Shown piece after piece: positions 49,461-61,725 of a DNA stretch of 64,000 bases (position 1 is its first letter; each line of letters opens with the position of its first letter). The position numbers and the translations under genes are program-made. The notes beneath the pieces are model-generated. The model was not told the origin of the DNA. It did not search any database and saw only the letters and a program-made list of their open reading frames with translations. The stretch comes from Zelopaecilomyces penicillatus (lineage: Eukaryota; Ascomycota; Sordariomycetes; Hypocreales; Pseudodiploosporaceae): NCBI GenBank assembly GCA_005765155.1, contig VCCP01000005.1, positions 1,178,001 to 1,242,000 of the forward strand. Reading direction: 5' to 3'.

Positions 49461-52400
49461 TTAAAATGGCATTTCCTCGTAAGAAAACCCCCAATCTTCA
49501 TCATCAAGGCTGAGCTCTTGGCTGGCCTGGATTAAACCTACAATCTCATCTTCTGCAAGTTCCTCTACATTTAAATCTCTTGCCTTGTTTATATTGTGTA
49601 GGCGTTCCCATTCGGAGCTTGGTAACCCTGGATGCTGTAATCGCCGAGCAGATCTCGTCCGGCCTCCTCGACTGGAACGTATGCTCTCTAGCTGATTTCG
49701 CTCATAGGCCGTTAATAGAGGACCAGCAGGATTGTGATCCAGATGTGCCTCTCGACAATAAAGCCCGGTGGAGGCATATTCCGGGCCTTGCACGGCGCCG
49801 ATTATAGGGTTAGGGTCTAGAACCAGTTGCTGAGTATCAATGTAAGTCTGGTGCGCCTGATCGGCAATGTGTAATTCGCAGTTCTCCCCGTCTATATCAT
49901 ATAGATCACAGTCTTCTGGCGAAGGAGGTTCCGGATGAGGTGTAAAGGGTATGGGGCGTCGGATCTTACGATCTAGCCCTGGGAGTGTTGTGAAATGCGC
50001 CTCAAGCTCGTCACGCTTGTCAAGTGAAAATATAAACACTCGTCCTGTTGCGTCTCCAACTGCAAGCTTTGAGTGATCAGGCGAGAAAGCACCACAAGAA
50101 ATGGGCCCAGGGGCTTCTAGTAAATCTCGAACGTGGGGTTTGCGTAGATTCCGAACGTTCCACACCTTAACAACTCCATCACTGGCTCCCGTGTACAACC
50201 GATCCAAGCTTGTTCCCCATGCTGTGAATTTGGCGCCCGTATCTTCTCTTTCCCTATCGTGATAATATTCATCAAGTGGATGACCATGTTTCAAGATGTG
50301 GATAGGTGTATCTCCCTGTGCTGTATCCCACACATAGACATTGCCGTCTGTGCATGCTGCGGTAATATAGGCATGTATGGGGGAGTTGGGCATGAAAGTT
50401 AGCTCATTTATATCAGAGGCGTAGCAGTTCAGATTTTGATATTCATGGTAGGCCCCGTCATGTCGTCCTAGATCGCGCTGGAAAACATGGATTTGCGTCC
50501 GCACACCATGCTCCACTGACAGACCACACGGTGATGTGGCAGCTATGAAACGAGCAAGTTTGGGATGCCAGGCAATCTCAAAGACGTTTGCAGTCGAGGC
50601 TGTGAGAACAGGAACCCGGCGACATTGGGCTGCATCCCACAACATAATTTCCCCTGAATTGAGTTTGTCTTCAGGAATGTCTTGGTCGTCATTCGTGAAA
50701 CTTCGTGGGGAGTATCCCACAGCGAGTAAATGTTGTGCCCCATAGACCTGTCCCCATTGCATTGTGGCCGGATAATATGCCCACTTTCCTGATGCTTCAG
50801 CATCAGTCCGCGTGCAAGATATTGCCTGGTATGGACTATCCTGTACATTGTTCGAGTCCACTGTATATATGCGTACAGCATCATATGGCACATCAGCTGC
50901 AGAAGCTACCCAACCAGACCCATCCTTGGCAGCTGCAACAAAGTTGACATTGCCTTGATGTAGCCAGGTAGCTAAGCATGCCAACCTTTTACCGTTGTTA
51001 TCGATTTGCCAAACTTTGACTGTTTTATCAAAGCTAGCTGTATATGCCCGGTTGTAAGCAACATCGTAGTCAGAAGACACGACTGACGAGTATAGCCACG
51101 GATCTTGGCTCTGACGCATCGCCTCGGTTGAATTCTCGCCCTTTTCCACCAGTGGTCGTGTTATCCGGTGATCCGCAAAAGCTCGCAGTTCCCCTAATTT
51201 TGTGGAGCAGAGAAGCAAATTTCCAGGTTTGTTGTACTGCTGATTATGGCTGTCTGAGTGTGCAGTGGTACCACATATGAAGTTTCCGTCAAGAACCCAT
51301 GATATGGTAGCGATGTCCCCAGCACAATTTGTGAATTCTGCAATCAAGCCAAGTCCATCTTCATGGAGTTTTCTAAACTCATTTTGGAAGTTTTCATAAG
51401 TTCTCATCCGTCCGAAACCATGGTTGCCCTCTAGCTCACGGGCTAGAAGCAAAGATGCCATTCGACTTTTACGCCGGCCATCTCGAATTACGTCGTTGTT
51501 AACACATTCTTGCTCAAATGAAAGTATGCGACTTTTATCTCCTAATGCGGCTTCACCAGCAAGGACGTCAGAGCAGAAGTTGCAGAGGTCTTCCACTGTA
51601 CGACCTCGAATAAACCCTCCACCTAATATCGTAGGTATATGATATTGCTGGCACGAATCTTTGAGAGATTCTAGAGTATCCGCGGGCTTAAGCGGCAAAT
51701 ATTTTGAGACTTCCGTTACCATTCGTGAAAGCTCATCTGAAGTGAAGTCAACATGATATACCACAGGCCACTCTGTATTCTCCTCAAGTTCTATTGTGAG
51801 ATGATGTCTTGCGCCTTGCGCAATCAGTCTTCGGTCCGCAGCAGTTTGATATGGTCGCTTCTCCAACTGAAAGGTAGAGGTTGCTGAAAGTTCTGGAGGA
51901 TTCGCTCGTTTTGGCCGCAGTCGATGGATTCTTTGGCGGGTGGCCTGTGATGCTTGCGGTTCTGGTTCTGGCTCGGGCGCTATTGGAGGCTGTATAACGG
52001 ATGGCGTTGGCTGAGTACTTGGAGTCATGTGTCGTGATGTTCTCCCCCGTTCTGGAAGAGAATCAAGACCCATCAGGTCACTAGGGCAGATTTGGTAACT
52101 CTTCGGCAGCAGACGTGTTAGGCAACCGATGTGTAATCTTTCGCAAGAGTTCGGGCAGCAATTAGGGAGATTATAACACTCACTGGTAGCAAAGCTGACT
52201 CCTTCACAAGCTCCGCTGTTCGAGCCACCAGTCTTGCTTCCTCGTGTGGCAAGAGGTCACAGCTTGCCGTATCCGCCCTCCAAAACTCATTGGTTAACCG
52301 TGAAACGACCTGCCGGCCGAGTTAGCGTTTATTTCATGCTTCTGAGCTATAACATACTCGTGTAGCAATGTCGTTTACTCGGTAGGATTGTGTCGAGAGG

Positions 52401-52738
52401 GTATGAACCGCCTTCCTAACGTGTGGAACAGCCACCTTCACCATCCAATCCTTTCGGCTATGCTGACTGGAAAAGCCATCGTCCACGCGCCGCCGCTTGG
52501 ATGGCGGCTCCGTTTGTGGGACAAGAAGGCTTGGGGAAGGTATTGTGAGTGATTCAGCCTGCACAGCGGACCTAGAAGTAGCACAGGTAAGAACAAGACT
52601 CATTAGGATAAGGTGATAGGCCCTCCAATGACCCTCCAGGTGAAGTAAGTGATGCAGGCAGGTTACGCGCGTGGAAATAACCGGATCAACGCGTTGAAAG
52701 ATATTACTTACCACATCGCGCTCAAACGTGTATAGCAT
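49461..52738 (-). CDS. Large WD40 repeat protein of unknown role
   Basis: Exons (minus strand) 52738-52712, 52558-52358, 52309-52184 and 52100-49461 give 997 residues. The last exon is firm; the first three are inferred from phase-compatible GT-AG sites. Exon 1 reads MLYTFERDV. Exon 2 has a nuclear-localisation-like PPSKRRRVDD and a helix (VPHVRKAVHTLSTQSYRVND). The long exon starts with a Pro/Glu-rich stretch (APEPEPEPQ), then a helical region, then at least six WD-type blades from about residue 390 to 870 (for example AYTASFDKTVKVWQID, AACTDGNVYVWDTAQGD, YTGASDGVVKVWNVRNL). The tail is acidic. Codon use is less GC-biased than in the neighbours, and the gene sits between two AT-rich islands. 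Size and layout are compatible with a chromatin-type WD40 scaffold such as Raf1/DIM-9, but I cannot support that by motif, so the function is left open. Confidence 0.82.
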
Positions 52739-53643
52739 TGTAGTTGCTGAACAAAGATAAAAGAAGTGGGTCCATGTAATGGTGTTCGAAAAGATGACTA
52801 ATATAATTATACCCACTAAGCTTACTTATTTATTTATTACCCTTAACATTTCATTATTAATAAATAATAAGCTATAATATTGTTTATATTTCAAATTCAA
52901 TTATCTTTTAAATAATAAATAAATTATTTTATAACTAATTTATAAACGATTTTATTTAAACATATTTAACTTTGAAATAGCTTACTTTTAATTTAACGAT
53001 ATCTAAAAGATCACGTCTTTAATATTTGATAATCATTAAAGTTTCGCTGAGATGTATTTAGTCATTTGACAGACATGTCTCGATATCAAATGTTTCTCTG
53101 TTACTTTTCATATTGTTTTGAGGATGTGTTTGTCAATAGGCAGCTCTAACATATTAAATACCAATGTTGAAACCTACTGACTAAGGTACCTATTTATAAC
53201 CACAAGGCACCTAAGATACCTAATTTCTGACCTATAGAAGGCAGGTAAGGGGTGTTACTGATTTAATCAAATATATTCGTATTATAAGAAGCTGTTTTTT
53301 TTCTAGCGTTAAAAATATATATATACTGAATTACCTCTTCAAACCACCTACTAGTAGCATTTCAACCATTAACAGTAGTATTCACCAAGCAGACTTAGAA
53401 TTGCCCTAAAGCTGAAATTTAAACATAACTTACTGTACCTCTTCATTCAAAAAGTGCTAAAACTGAGATATACTACATCGATATATTGTGTGAGACATGT
53501 TGTTACAGCAGTCAAAATGCTCCAATATCCCGCCAAAAAGGAGTCCGCTGATCGGCCGCAACAGCTTTACAAAACCCATTTATTTTCCCCTCGAAGGCAT
53601 GTCTTCCTCGTCTCCCTGGGCTCTAGATTGCTTCTTTCTTCAT
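52739..53643. other. AT-rich intergenic region
   Basis: Between two minus-strand genes. From about 52800 to 53460 the sequence is strongly A/T-rich with repeated ATTAATAAATAATAA and TTTAAT strings, like RIP-mutated relic DNA. It also contains GGTACCTA-like words near 53185-53225. It should hold the promoter of the WD40 gene and the 3' region of the acyl-CoA synthetase gene. No gene supported. Confidence 0.55.
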
Positions 53644-55990
53644 TTACAACTTGACCTTGGCAGGAGGAGTCTGTGCCTTGAGCTCAGCATACAGCTGCTC
53701 AATTTGGCTGCTGAATGCTTTGGCGGTCGGTGGCCGCTTAAGCTTAAGACTGTTCTCCAGATTAGTTTTTCTTCTTCATTAAAGTACTTTTGTAGATGGA
53801 ATAAAAACTTACGTTGGAGTAAGCAGCTCATTCTCAATTGTGAATGGCTCAATATCCAGATACACATTCCTGACGCGCTCAAAGCTGTTGAATTTTTGTT
53901 TCCGTCCAATGTTATCCAGAACCTTGATGAACTCTTGCTTAACCTTGGGGTGGTTCGCTGCTGCCTTGAGAGCCGCGTGGTCATCAGCTGTGATTTTCTC
54001 CTTCAGAACCTTGCTGGCGAAAGCCGGGAAGTTCTCAAGATCAATGCCAAAGATGGCAACAAGAGACGACTCAATGGCATCACCATGAACGTAAGCGGTG
54101 GCTACCAAGTTGGTGCTTCCCAAGTAGACGTTCTCGATCTTTTCCGGTGAGATATACTCGCCCTGAGACAGCTTGAGGACGTTCTTCTTGCGGTCGATGA
54201 TCTTAAAGCGACCCATGCTGTCGACCTCCGCAATATCACCCGTGTGGAACCATCCGTCGGCCTCGATGGTCTTTTTGGTCTCCTCTTCGTTCTTGTAGTA
54301 CTCTTTGAAGATAGTGGGGCCTCGCAGGAGGAGCTCACCCCGAGGGTTGGGCTTGTCGTCAACTGTATACTCGAACTCGGGAACTGATTCGAGACAGACT
54401 TCAATGCAGCCCGCTGGTGGGCCAATGTTGCCGAGGGAAAAGTCGCCGGTTAGCTGAACCGTGGCCACTGCATACGATTCAGTCAAGCCATAACCTTGGT
54501 AAAAGTTGTTACCAAAGGCGGCCCGAAGGAACTCCTGCACTTCTGGATCCAGTCTGGCACTGCCACTGATCATGCTGTGCACATTGTCAAGCCCGACGGC
54601 GGCTCGGACCTTCGGGGTCCAGATGCGATCATAGAGGAAGTGCTTGTTGGTTGCCTTGCCAGCAGGTGCTTTCATGGAAGCCTTCTTCGAATTGATGACC
54701 TGTCTAGATAGCGCGCCCTTGATGCCGTCGGCCTCAATTGTGGCGGTTCGAATCGCAGAATTAAACCGGTTGTAGAGACGGGGCACAGACATGAAGCCAG
54801 TCGGCTTTAGGATCTTCATGTCATCCACAAGGCCGACAATATCTCCACGGAAGTAACCAATGCTGGCGCCCTCTGACAGCGCAATCTGGTCTATCATTCT
54901 GCCATAAATATGAGCAAGAGGCAAGTAGGAGATATGTACGTCCTTGGAAGTGATGCTGCCACTCATACGACCAGCGGCATTGGCAGCAACTGCACTGCCG
55001 TGCGTGATGACAACACCCTTAGGAGCACCAGTAGTGCCAGAAGTGTAGTTGATGGTGCAGAGGTCATCCCAACCGGCAGGGCGCATGGGCCGGCCGGATT
55101 TGGCACCAATCTCCTCGACCTGGTCGATCGAGAAAATCTTGATACCATGTTGGGCGGCGATGTTGCTCAACATGGCGGCCTTGGTCAGCGCCTCTGGCTC
55201 GCCCTGAGACAGAGGGTCAAATGAGACAATAAGCTTGAGAGACGGCAGTCGGGGAGCCAGCTTCAGAAGTGTAGGAATGTGAGGCAAGGAGCACACAACG
55301 CAGGAAAGCTCAGCATGCTTGACAATGTATTCAGAGGCATCCGGACCGAGAGTCTCGTAAAGGGACACTGTAAAGAGCGACTGCGAGGCGAAAGCGAGAT
55401 CTAAAGAGCAGAAAAAGGGACACGTGCGTTAGTCAAGGTCAAACGAGAGAAATGATTCAATGATGGGAAGACCACAAAATAAGATATCTTGATGTCCCCT
55501 GCGAACCATCGATGTGTTGACTGTAGAGGAAAATAAAAAATAAAACGCGAGACAATGGCTTACCAGCAATTTGCCATTCGGCACGGTTTTGACACCACAA
55601 GCCGACGCCGAACTTGCTGTCAGGCGAGTGAATGTCGCGATGGATTTCGACAATACCAGCGCCAAAGTTTTTGCGACGCTCGGCGACCTGACCATACGTG
55701 ATCCATTCATACTGGTCCTTCCAAGCTTGCTTGACAGGGTCCCAGTTACGGGTACCGAGACAGCGCTTATTGGAGAATTTCCGAACGGCAGCTTCGAACA
55801 AATCATGGATCGACTGGATTTCTGGGTCGAACGTGGTGAGGAGGGGCCCGTCGCGGAATTTGTGGTGTCGATAGACGGCACTGCGACCGGTTCGCTCAGA
55901 GCCTGGGATGGGAACACCGTGAGGAGAACCAGGGGCAGGCACCTGCATCAAGTCCTTCATGTAGGCAGCCGTATCCTTTGTTGGTGCCAT
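53644..55990 (-). CDS. Long-chain fatty acid CoA ligase (acyl-CoA synthetase, Faa2-like)
   Basis: AMP-forming enzyme that activates fatty acids with ATP and CoA. Exons (minus strand) 55990-55564, 55400-53813 and 53749-53644 give 706 residues, the normal length. Motifs in order: WITYGQVAERRKNFGAGI, the AMP-binding loop INYTSGTTGAPKGVVITHG, YLPLAHIYGRMID, YQGYGLTESYAV, GWFHTGDIAEVD and the linker motif FKIIDRKKNVLKLSQGEYIS. The C terminus is KVKL, only a poor match to a peroxisomal PTS1, so peroxisomal location is possible but unproven. The start at 55990 (MAPTKDTAAYMKDLMQVPAP) fits the family; the same frame stays open upstream to an ATG at 56383, which I take as untranslated leader. Two opposed CCTCGG words upstream (56400-56420) suggest fatty-acid-responsive control. 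Confidence 0.93.
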
Positions 55991-56399
55991 TGCGCCGGTG
56001 GTATCGATGGTTTTGCTGGGAGTAATTGGTATGGATGTCGAGTGTGCGCGCCGGACAGGAGAGCTCTGGCTAGAGATGTGATGCAGCAATTGGCAGCTGT
56101 TCGAATCTTGCGCTACAACTACTCCTAGTTCTTCGGCAAAGCTTTCGCGGCACGAGAGCGATTGCAGGTCCAGAGACAGATGATGAAAATACAGGGCCCG
56201 GTCAGAGCACCAGATGAAAGTGGGTGAGAAGCAGGAGAGGAAGGAGACAAATGGAGACCGGGAATCGGTGGGGGGCGGAGGTAAGGATGGTGGAGAGAGA
56301 GAAAAGGAGAGTTGCTTTGGTCTTGAGGCTGCAGAGATGAAGAGCGAGTGGAGGTGGTGGAATATGCGGCTAGCAAAAGCCATGGGTAACAGGCCAGGA

Positions 56400-56420
56400 C
56401 CGAGGTTCGTGGGGCCTCGG
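56400..56420. promoter_or_regulatory. Paired CCGAGG/CCTCGG elements upstream of acyl-CoA synthetase
   Basis: CCGAGG at 56400-56405 and its reverse complement CCTCGG at 56415-56420, about 410-430 bases upstream of the start codon. CCTCGG is the core bound by the Aspergillus fatty-acid regulators FarA/FarB and related CTF1 factors. Position and target fit; a single six-base word is common by chance, so the pair is what gives it weight. Confidence 0.4.
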
Positions 56421-59163
56421 CTGCCCCAGATTTTCCTTCATCGCCTGCCCCGGACCAAATCCAACAAACACGGCGCGCCCAACCCTTCCACTTTGACACT
56501 CATCAGCCGCTCCCTGGCTCCAGATATGTCGCAGGTAACACTCGCACGTCAGAGTGCTGTGCGTGCCCGTCCTTGCGAAAGTCTCCAGATTTACCCCAAA
56601 GTGCGCCTCTGTGTGGATGCTGTCGGTGGTGACCTTGTGCACAACCCTTCGCAGTTGCTCTGTTCTTGTGCTCTTTGAGCTTCTGCCAATGCCAAAGCCA
56701 CTCCTCGTGCTGACGTCGTCTCCGCTGTCGCCAGAATGGACACAGAACTCTGTGCGAATAGTGTCTTAAATCAATTAGAAAAATTCTCCGTTGCCGAAAC
56801 TTGCTTCCCGATCCTTTCAAGATGGAACGCGCCGAAAGTATTTGTTTACACAGAGGGCGTTTGAGGAATCTCAAACAAACGGAGGGACCCTTCCACCGGC
56901 GTGATGCCTCCCCTCCTCCTTTAATCATGCCAATGCAAAGTAGTTATACCCTCCTGAAGAACCCGATGACATGGCAGAACTGTGATAGCCACATCTACCT
57001 CGGGAAACTGATAGAGGCCCACGACTTTACTAATTATCGTTGCTGCCACTGATGAAAACAGTTGATGCACAATGTCAGCCTAAGATGGGACGCTACTCAG
57101 CCGGCCACCAATACTCTGCGAGATCTATCCATGAATAGCACATGCAATGGCATGTCAACGAGTAGAGGTTCACCGTCACATTAGGCCAAGGCTATGTGTG
57201 TGGCTATCTTGTGTTACCAGTCACACTGGTCAACTTTGTATATCATTGAGTGATGCATGAGCTGTGAGTCTGCATCACGGACGGGCAGGCACATGTAGTA
57301 GATCGGCGGTGACGTCGGCTTTTTCGGAGAATACTGGGCACGACAATGGGATGAGAAAGCACATTGTTGCACGTTAGGTCTGAATCGTACTACTTTGTCC
57401 TCTATACTGGAGCGGAGAAACACTGTCAATGTCTTGTTTATCTTTTTGTGTGTCACGCTTCACATGCGTGGTCCATGGTATCATTCCGGTCGGTAGCAGG
57501 AGACGGCTAGTGTTTTAGTATAGCATCTTCCCTCCAATCCTCATGCATCCACAAGAAGCCTAGACAGGCAAGACACAGTAGGCTATGAGACTCCATCAAA
57601 TCCAGGGTCGCTTCCCATCCAGGGGACAGGGGCGATGCATGACGGTCTCCGCAGCAGTAGTTTTATTATTGGTACAACCTTATAGCCAATGATTTGGCCG
57701 TTATTGTACGTGGTGCACTCCAACGCAACATGTGAAACTCCAATCTTTGTGGTTCCCAAGCCATAGGGGCGGTGTCGGTTCTAATAATGGGCACCAGTTC
57801 CGAGATCTTGACTGTGGTTTTAGAAAGGACACTCGCTAATTAGCAATCAGGAACCACGCAGCTTTTTGCGGGTTTCCCCGGAATACTTTAAGCCTGCCCC
57901 GCGTGTAGGTAGGGAGCATTTCGGATGGCTGTGGAGGTGGGTTGATTGCGATTGATAGGTATTAATTGTTATTAAATCTGGGGCCGTCTGCGGGCTGTGG
58001 GCTGCGGGCAAAGAGCGACTTAACAAGGTAACTCGGCTGTTCCAAAGCGTTTGCTGGGGACGAAAGAAATGAGCCATGCACAGTGGCAAGCCGTGTCTGC
58101 ACCAGACCATCTTCATCAACGGCTGTGACGGGAGGACCGTCGTATATATTGATCGGCGTGCCTCTGCAGAAGTTTGTCTTGATGCAAGTGATTTGGGCAA
58201 AGTTGTCAGGAGCGATTTGCTTCACTTCCTGCCACTCACTGCCATCGTGCCTGCCTTGTGCACACAGTGCAGGTGACACCGAGAGACTTAGTACCTGCCA
58301 TATTTGCACGCTGTCAAAGGGCTGGTGAGCGTGACGACTGACCAGCTCCAAAGTTCATTCGATGCCCACGAATGCTCTGCCATCCATATGATTGGAGTTT
58401 CTTTGCGACTCAGCTGAAATCACCCAATATTTCAAATTCGATATTCGAATGCGCGACTCTTGCACTTCGTGCCAACATTTGTGTCGAACTATCTAAGCTA
58501 TATTTAACTCGCTGCGGATGGGCAACAGCCATGCCGCCCAAGTATAGTAGACAGCAAATGCCAGATATTAATTCCCCTCCGCTCTAGAACATCGTCGCGA
58601 CACCGCAGCTACTAGACTACACAGTTTCCAGTTCCACCTACTTCTGTAAGACAAAGCCTCCTTGAGCTGACGAATGCCGCTCTCCGGCGACATAGGGAGG
58701 CTGGAGTTAATCAATTGCCTTCCTTCAGCTTCACGATGAACAATAATGGCTAGCGAGTCTAGCCCACCTCAATTCATTGAGGCGTTGGCCTAAACCAATG
58801 TCGCCCACATGGCTAATAACAGATGTTTCTGCACTGAGAACAATTCCAACACTGGCTAATTATATTGAAATCCATGCAAGCTCCAGGGCAGATCTTAGGA
58901 CTTCAAAAATAGACTATTATATGGAAACGCAGGTGATCCTTGTCGGTGTTAATCCCAAACTGTCAGACCTAACTATATCCAATATTAATCAATCAATAAG
59001 CGCAATAAGCGCGGAACTACGAAATTCAGGGAGATATTCCCGATAGGCAAATCCTCAAGGCGTAAGCCTCAATATCCAACCGATACCGGCAGGGCAACAT
59101 GCGAGAGTGGATGGTGGCTCAACTAGCCGGAGGGGAGACGCGATGACCCCTCAGCTACAGAAT

Positions 59164-59488
59164 GGGTACCCAAAATTACCTGTGGGTAATTGTTAGATAT
59201 TAGGATGAATTTGTTTATCTTTGTTTAAGTGTTTCTTAAACAAAAAATCAATTTCTTTTAATTATAATAAATCCAATAAAATAAAATTAGTATGTTGATA
59301 CTTTTATACATAAATGTTTATAGTTAAATAGATTTAAGATATAATTAAAAAGTATGTCTTTATATCTTTAAATACTTAAACAATACTCTACATCTTCTAG
59401 GTAATTTTAGGCATTTTCTTCCAAGCTCTTCTACGCATTGGGTATCCAATTATTACCCAAATCATTTCTAGGCAATTCACGGGTACCC
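59164..59488. mobile_element. Possible small AT-rich element with inverted GGGTACCC ends
   Basis: A 325 bp, strongly A/T-rich segment in GC-balanced DNA. It begins GGGTACCC (59164-59171) followed by GGGTAAT at 59184-59190, and ends with ATTACCC at 59452-59458 followed by GGGTACCC (59481-59488). The end pattern is therefore inverted, although GGGTACCC is itself a palindrome and the spacings differ. GAAT lies outside both ends (GAAT on the left, ATTC on the right), also inverted. No clear target-site duplication and no coding capacity. A RIP-mutated MITE is one reading; coincidence is possible. Confidence 0.3.
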
Positions 59489-59852
59489 GATTCAAACTCT
59501 ACGCTCGCTCAACGCCATCGCGACCAAAGCATAAGCGTGATTTGGCCGCGATGTGGATTGCGTGCTTGCAGACACCACATTTGGAACACCCACCATGCGT
59601 CATACGACGTTGGGCGCAGCTCATTGCGCATTAGTTGATGAGTAGCAGGGCAACTCAACCACTGAATATTGGACCCCTCCATCGGATGGAGGGGAGAATA
59701 GCTTTACGTATATATAACGACGGATTGCGCAATTGTTTTGCTCAACCAAACTTGGCCCCTTAAGACCTGGAGATAATCTCTTGCCTCGCCCCATTTCCCC
59801 TCTTATACATAATTTGAAATCTATACGGAGTAGTCTTGACACTTTTTCCACA

Positions 59853-61725
59853 ATGGCTGATCTGAGCAAGAACTTTGAGACGCTGCAGCTCCACGCGGGG
59901 TAAGTGTCCCCAATGCACAGAGGAGTCAATACCAAAGCAAGGCAGAAATGGGCATTATTTGTTCAAGACATTTCGCCCATCGTTGCGCGAACCAAATGGC
60001 TGATAATCAATCTCATTTGTGAATAGTGCTGAGCCGGATCCTACTACCAAGTCGAGGGCGGTTCCCATCTACGCCACAACGGTAAAGTCAATCGGTGTTG
60101 GAAACAGCTGCAGAGGATGAATCAACTGACTTGTTCGCCAAATGGTGTCTTGTTAATAGAGCTTCACCTTCAATGACTCCGCACATGGAGCCAGGCTCTT
60201 CGGTCTCAAGGAGTTTGGCAACATCTACAGCCGTATCATGAACGTATGATATATGCCATGCACCCGAATTGCAAAGTCATTCTAACTCAGATGTTCATCT
60301 CTAGCCAACAAATGACGTCTTCGAGAAGCGGATAGCAGCCCTCGAGGGTGGAGTAGCCGCTCTTGCTGCTTCATCTGGCCAGGGGGCACAGTTCATTACC
60401 ATAGCCACTCTCGCACAGGCTGGCGACAACATCGTCTCCACCACCAACCTCTATGGCGGCACCTACAACCAACTAAAGGTCTTCCTCCCACGTCTAGGCA
60501 TTACGACCAAGTTTGTCGACGGTGACAAGCCAGAGGACATTGGTGCCGCGATTGACGACAAGACCAAGGCAGTCTTTCTCGAGAGCATTGGAAACCCTCG
60601 CTACAATGTCCCAGATCTCGAGGCTATCGCCAAGATTGCGCACGAGAAGGGCGTTCCACTTGTCGTAAGTTTCTCATTTAACAAACACACTACCTGTATA
60701 GAACGCAATGTGCAATGTCAATTGACAGCAAAACTCCCTCATGCTGATGATACACTTTCTTTCAAATAGGTTGACAACACCTTTGGTGCGGGCGGATACT
60801 TCATTAGGCCAATCGACCATGGAGCCGACATTGTTGTTCACTCTGCTACCAAATGGATCGGCGGCCACGGTACCACCATTGGAGGTGTCATAGTCGACTC
60901 GGGCAAATTTGACTGGGGCAAGAATGGCAAGAGATTTCCTCAATTCGTTGAGCCCTCTGCAGGTTATCATGGACTCAAGTTCTGGGATACCTTTGGTCCC
61001 ATCTCCTTCATCATTCGTGCTAGGGTCGAGATTCAGCGCGACTTGGGTGCCAGCCTTAATCCCTTTGCCGCCCAGCAGCTTCTCCTTGGTATTGAGACCT
61101 TGAGCTTGCGTGCTGAGAGGCATGCTCAGAACGCTTCGGCCTTGGCCAAGTACCTAGAGAACAGCCCTTATGTTAGCTGGGTGTCATACCCTGGACTGGA
61201 GAGCCACCCATACCATGAGGTGGCCAAGAGATATCTGAAGAAGGGCTTTGGTGGTGTGCTAAGCTTTGGAGTCAAGGGCGGTGGTGCTGCAGGCAGCCAG
61301 ATTGTGGACGGTTTCAAGCTCATCTCGAACCTCGCTAATGTGGGCGATGCTAAGACGTTGGCCATCCAGTCAGCAAAACAAGAGAACTATGCGGGAAAAA
61401 AAGTACAAAACTAACTTAATATGAATAGCCCCTGGACTACAACGCATGAGCAGCTTTCGGACGACGAAAAGGCTAGCTCTGGTGTCACTGAGGTTAGTTC
61501 CGGAACAGGGGGGGGGGGGGACTCCCAATGTCTTGGTTCTCTGGCTAATAAATACTTTGCTATTAGGATCTCATCCGAATCTCAGTTGGCATTGAACACA
61601 TTGACGATATCATTGCCGACTTTGAGCAGTCTTTCAAAGCTGCTGAAGCAGCTACAACTACCGGCGAGGCTGGCGACCCTTCGGCCATAGCAACCAAGCA
61701 CACCGAGGCACCCACCGCGCCATAA
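59853..61725 (+). CDS. MET17: O-acetylhomoserine sulfhydrylase (homocysteine synthase), PLP-dependent
   Basis: Makes homocysteine from O-acetylhomoserine and sulfide in sulfur assimilation; cytosolic. The fungal counterpart in Aspergillus is cysD. Exons 59853-59899, 60027-60081, 60160-60243, 60305-60664, 60770-61368, 61429-61492 and 61567-61725 give 455 residues with all phases matching; it is the most intron-rich gene here. It opens MADLSKNFETLQLHAG and continues AEPDPTTKSRAVPIYATTSF, the family start. The PLP-binding lysine is about residue 210 in HSATKWIGGHGTTIGG, with VDNTFGAGGY just before. The segment LANVGDAKTLAIHPWTTTHE is split by an intron with a GTCAGC donor. The C terminus has VGIEHIDDIIADFEQSF and a Thr/Ala-rich tail. 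Intron 6 contains G13. Cystathionine gamma-synthase is a related alternative but fits less well. Confidence 0.95.
61508..61520 (+). repeat. G13 homopolymer in intron of O-acetylhomoserine sulfhydrylase
   Basis: Thirteen G just after the donor of intron 6 (61493-61566). Length-variable in principle and prone to sequencing error. Confidence 0.8.

Larger units (their letters stand above)
55991..59852. other. Intergenic region between divergent genes, 3.9 kb
   Basis: Holds the promoter of the minus-strand acyl-CoA synthetase and of the plus-strand O-acetylhomoserine sulfhydrylase. No protein gene is supported; short frames near 57847-58351 (minus) and 58777-59046 (plus) have no recognisable motifs or splice partners. 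An AT-rich segment with inverted GGGTACCC ends lies at 59164-59488. Confidence 0.5.

Noticed and set aside
57847..58351. Overlapping short frames on the minus strand as a small gene
   Set aside because: No family motif, no splice signals, and several frames are open at once, which points to chance.
58777..59046. Frame of 89 codons as a transposase remnant
   Set aside because: No catalytic motif or terminal repeat attached; similarity could not be judged without a search.
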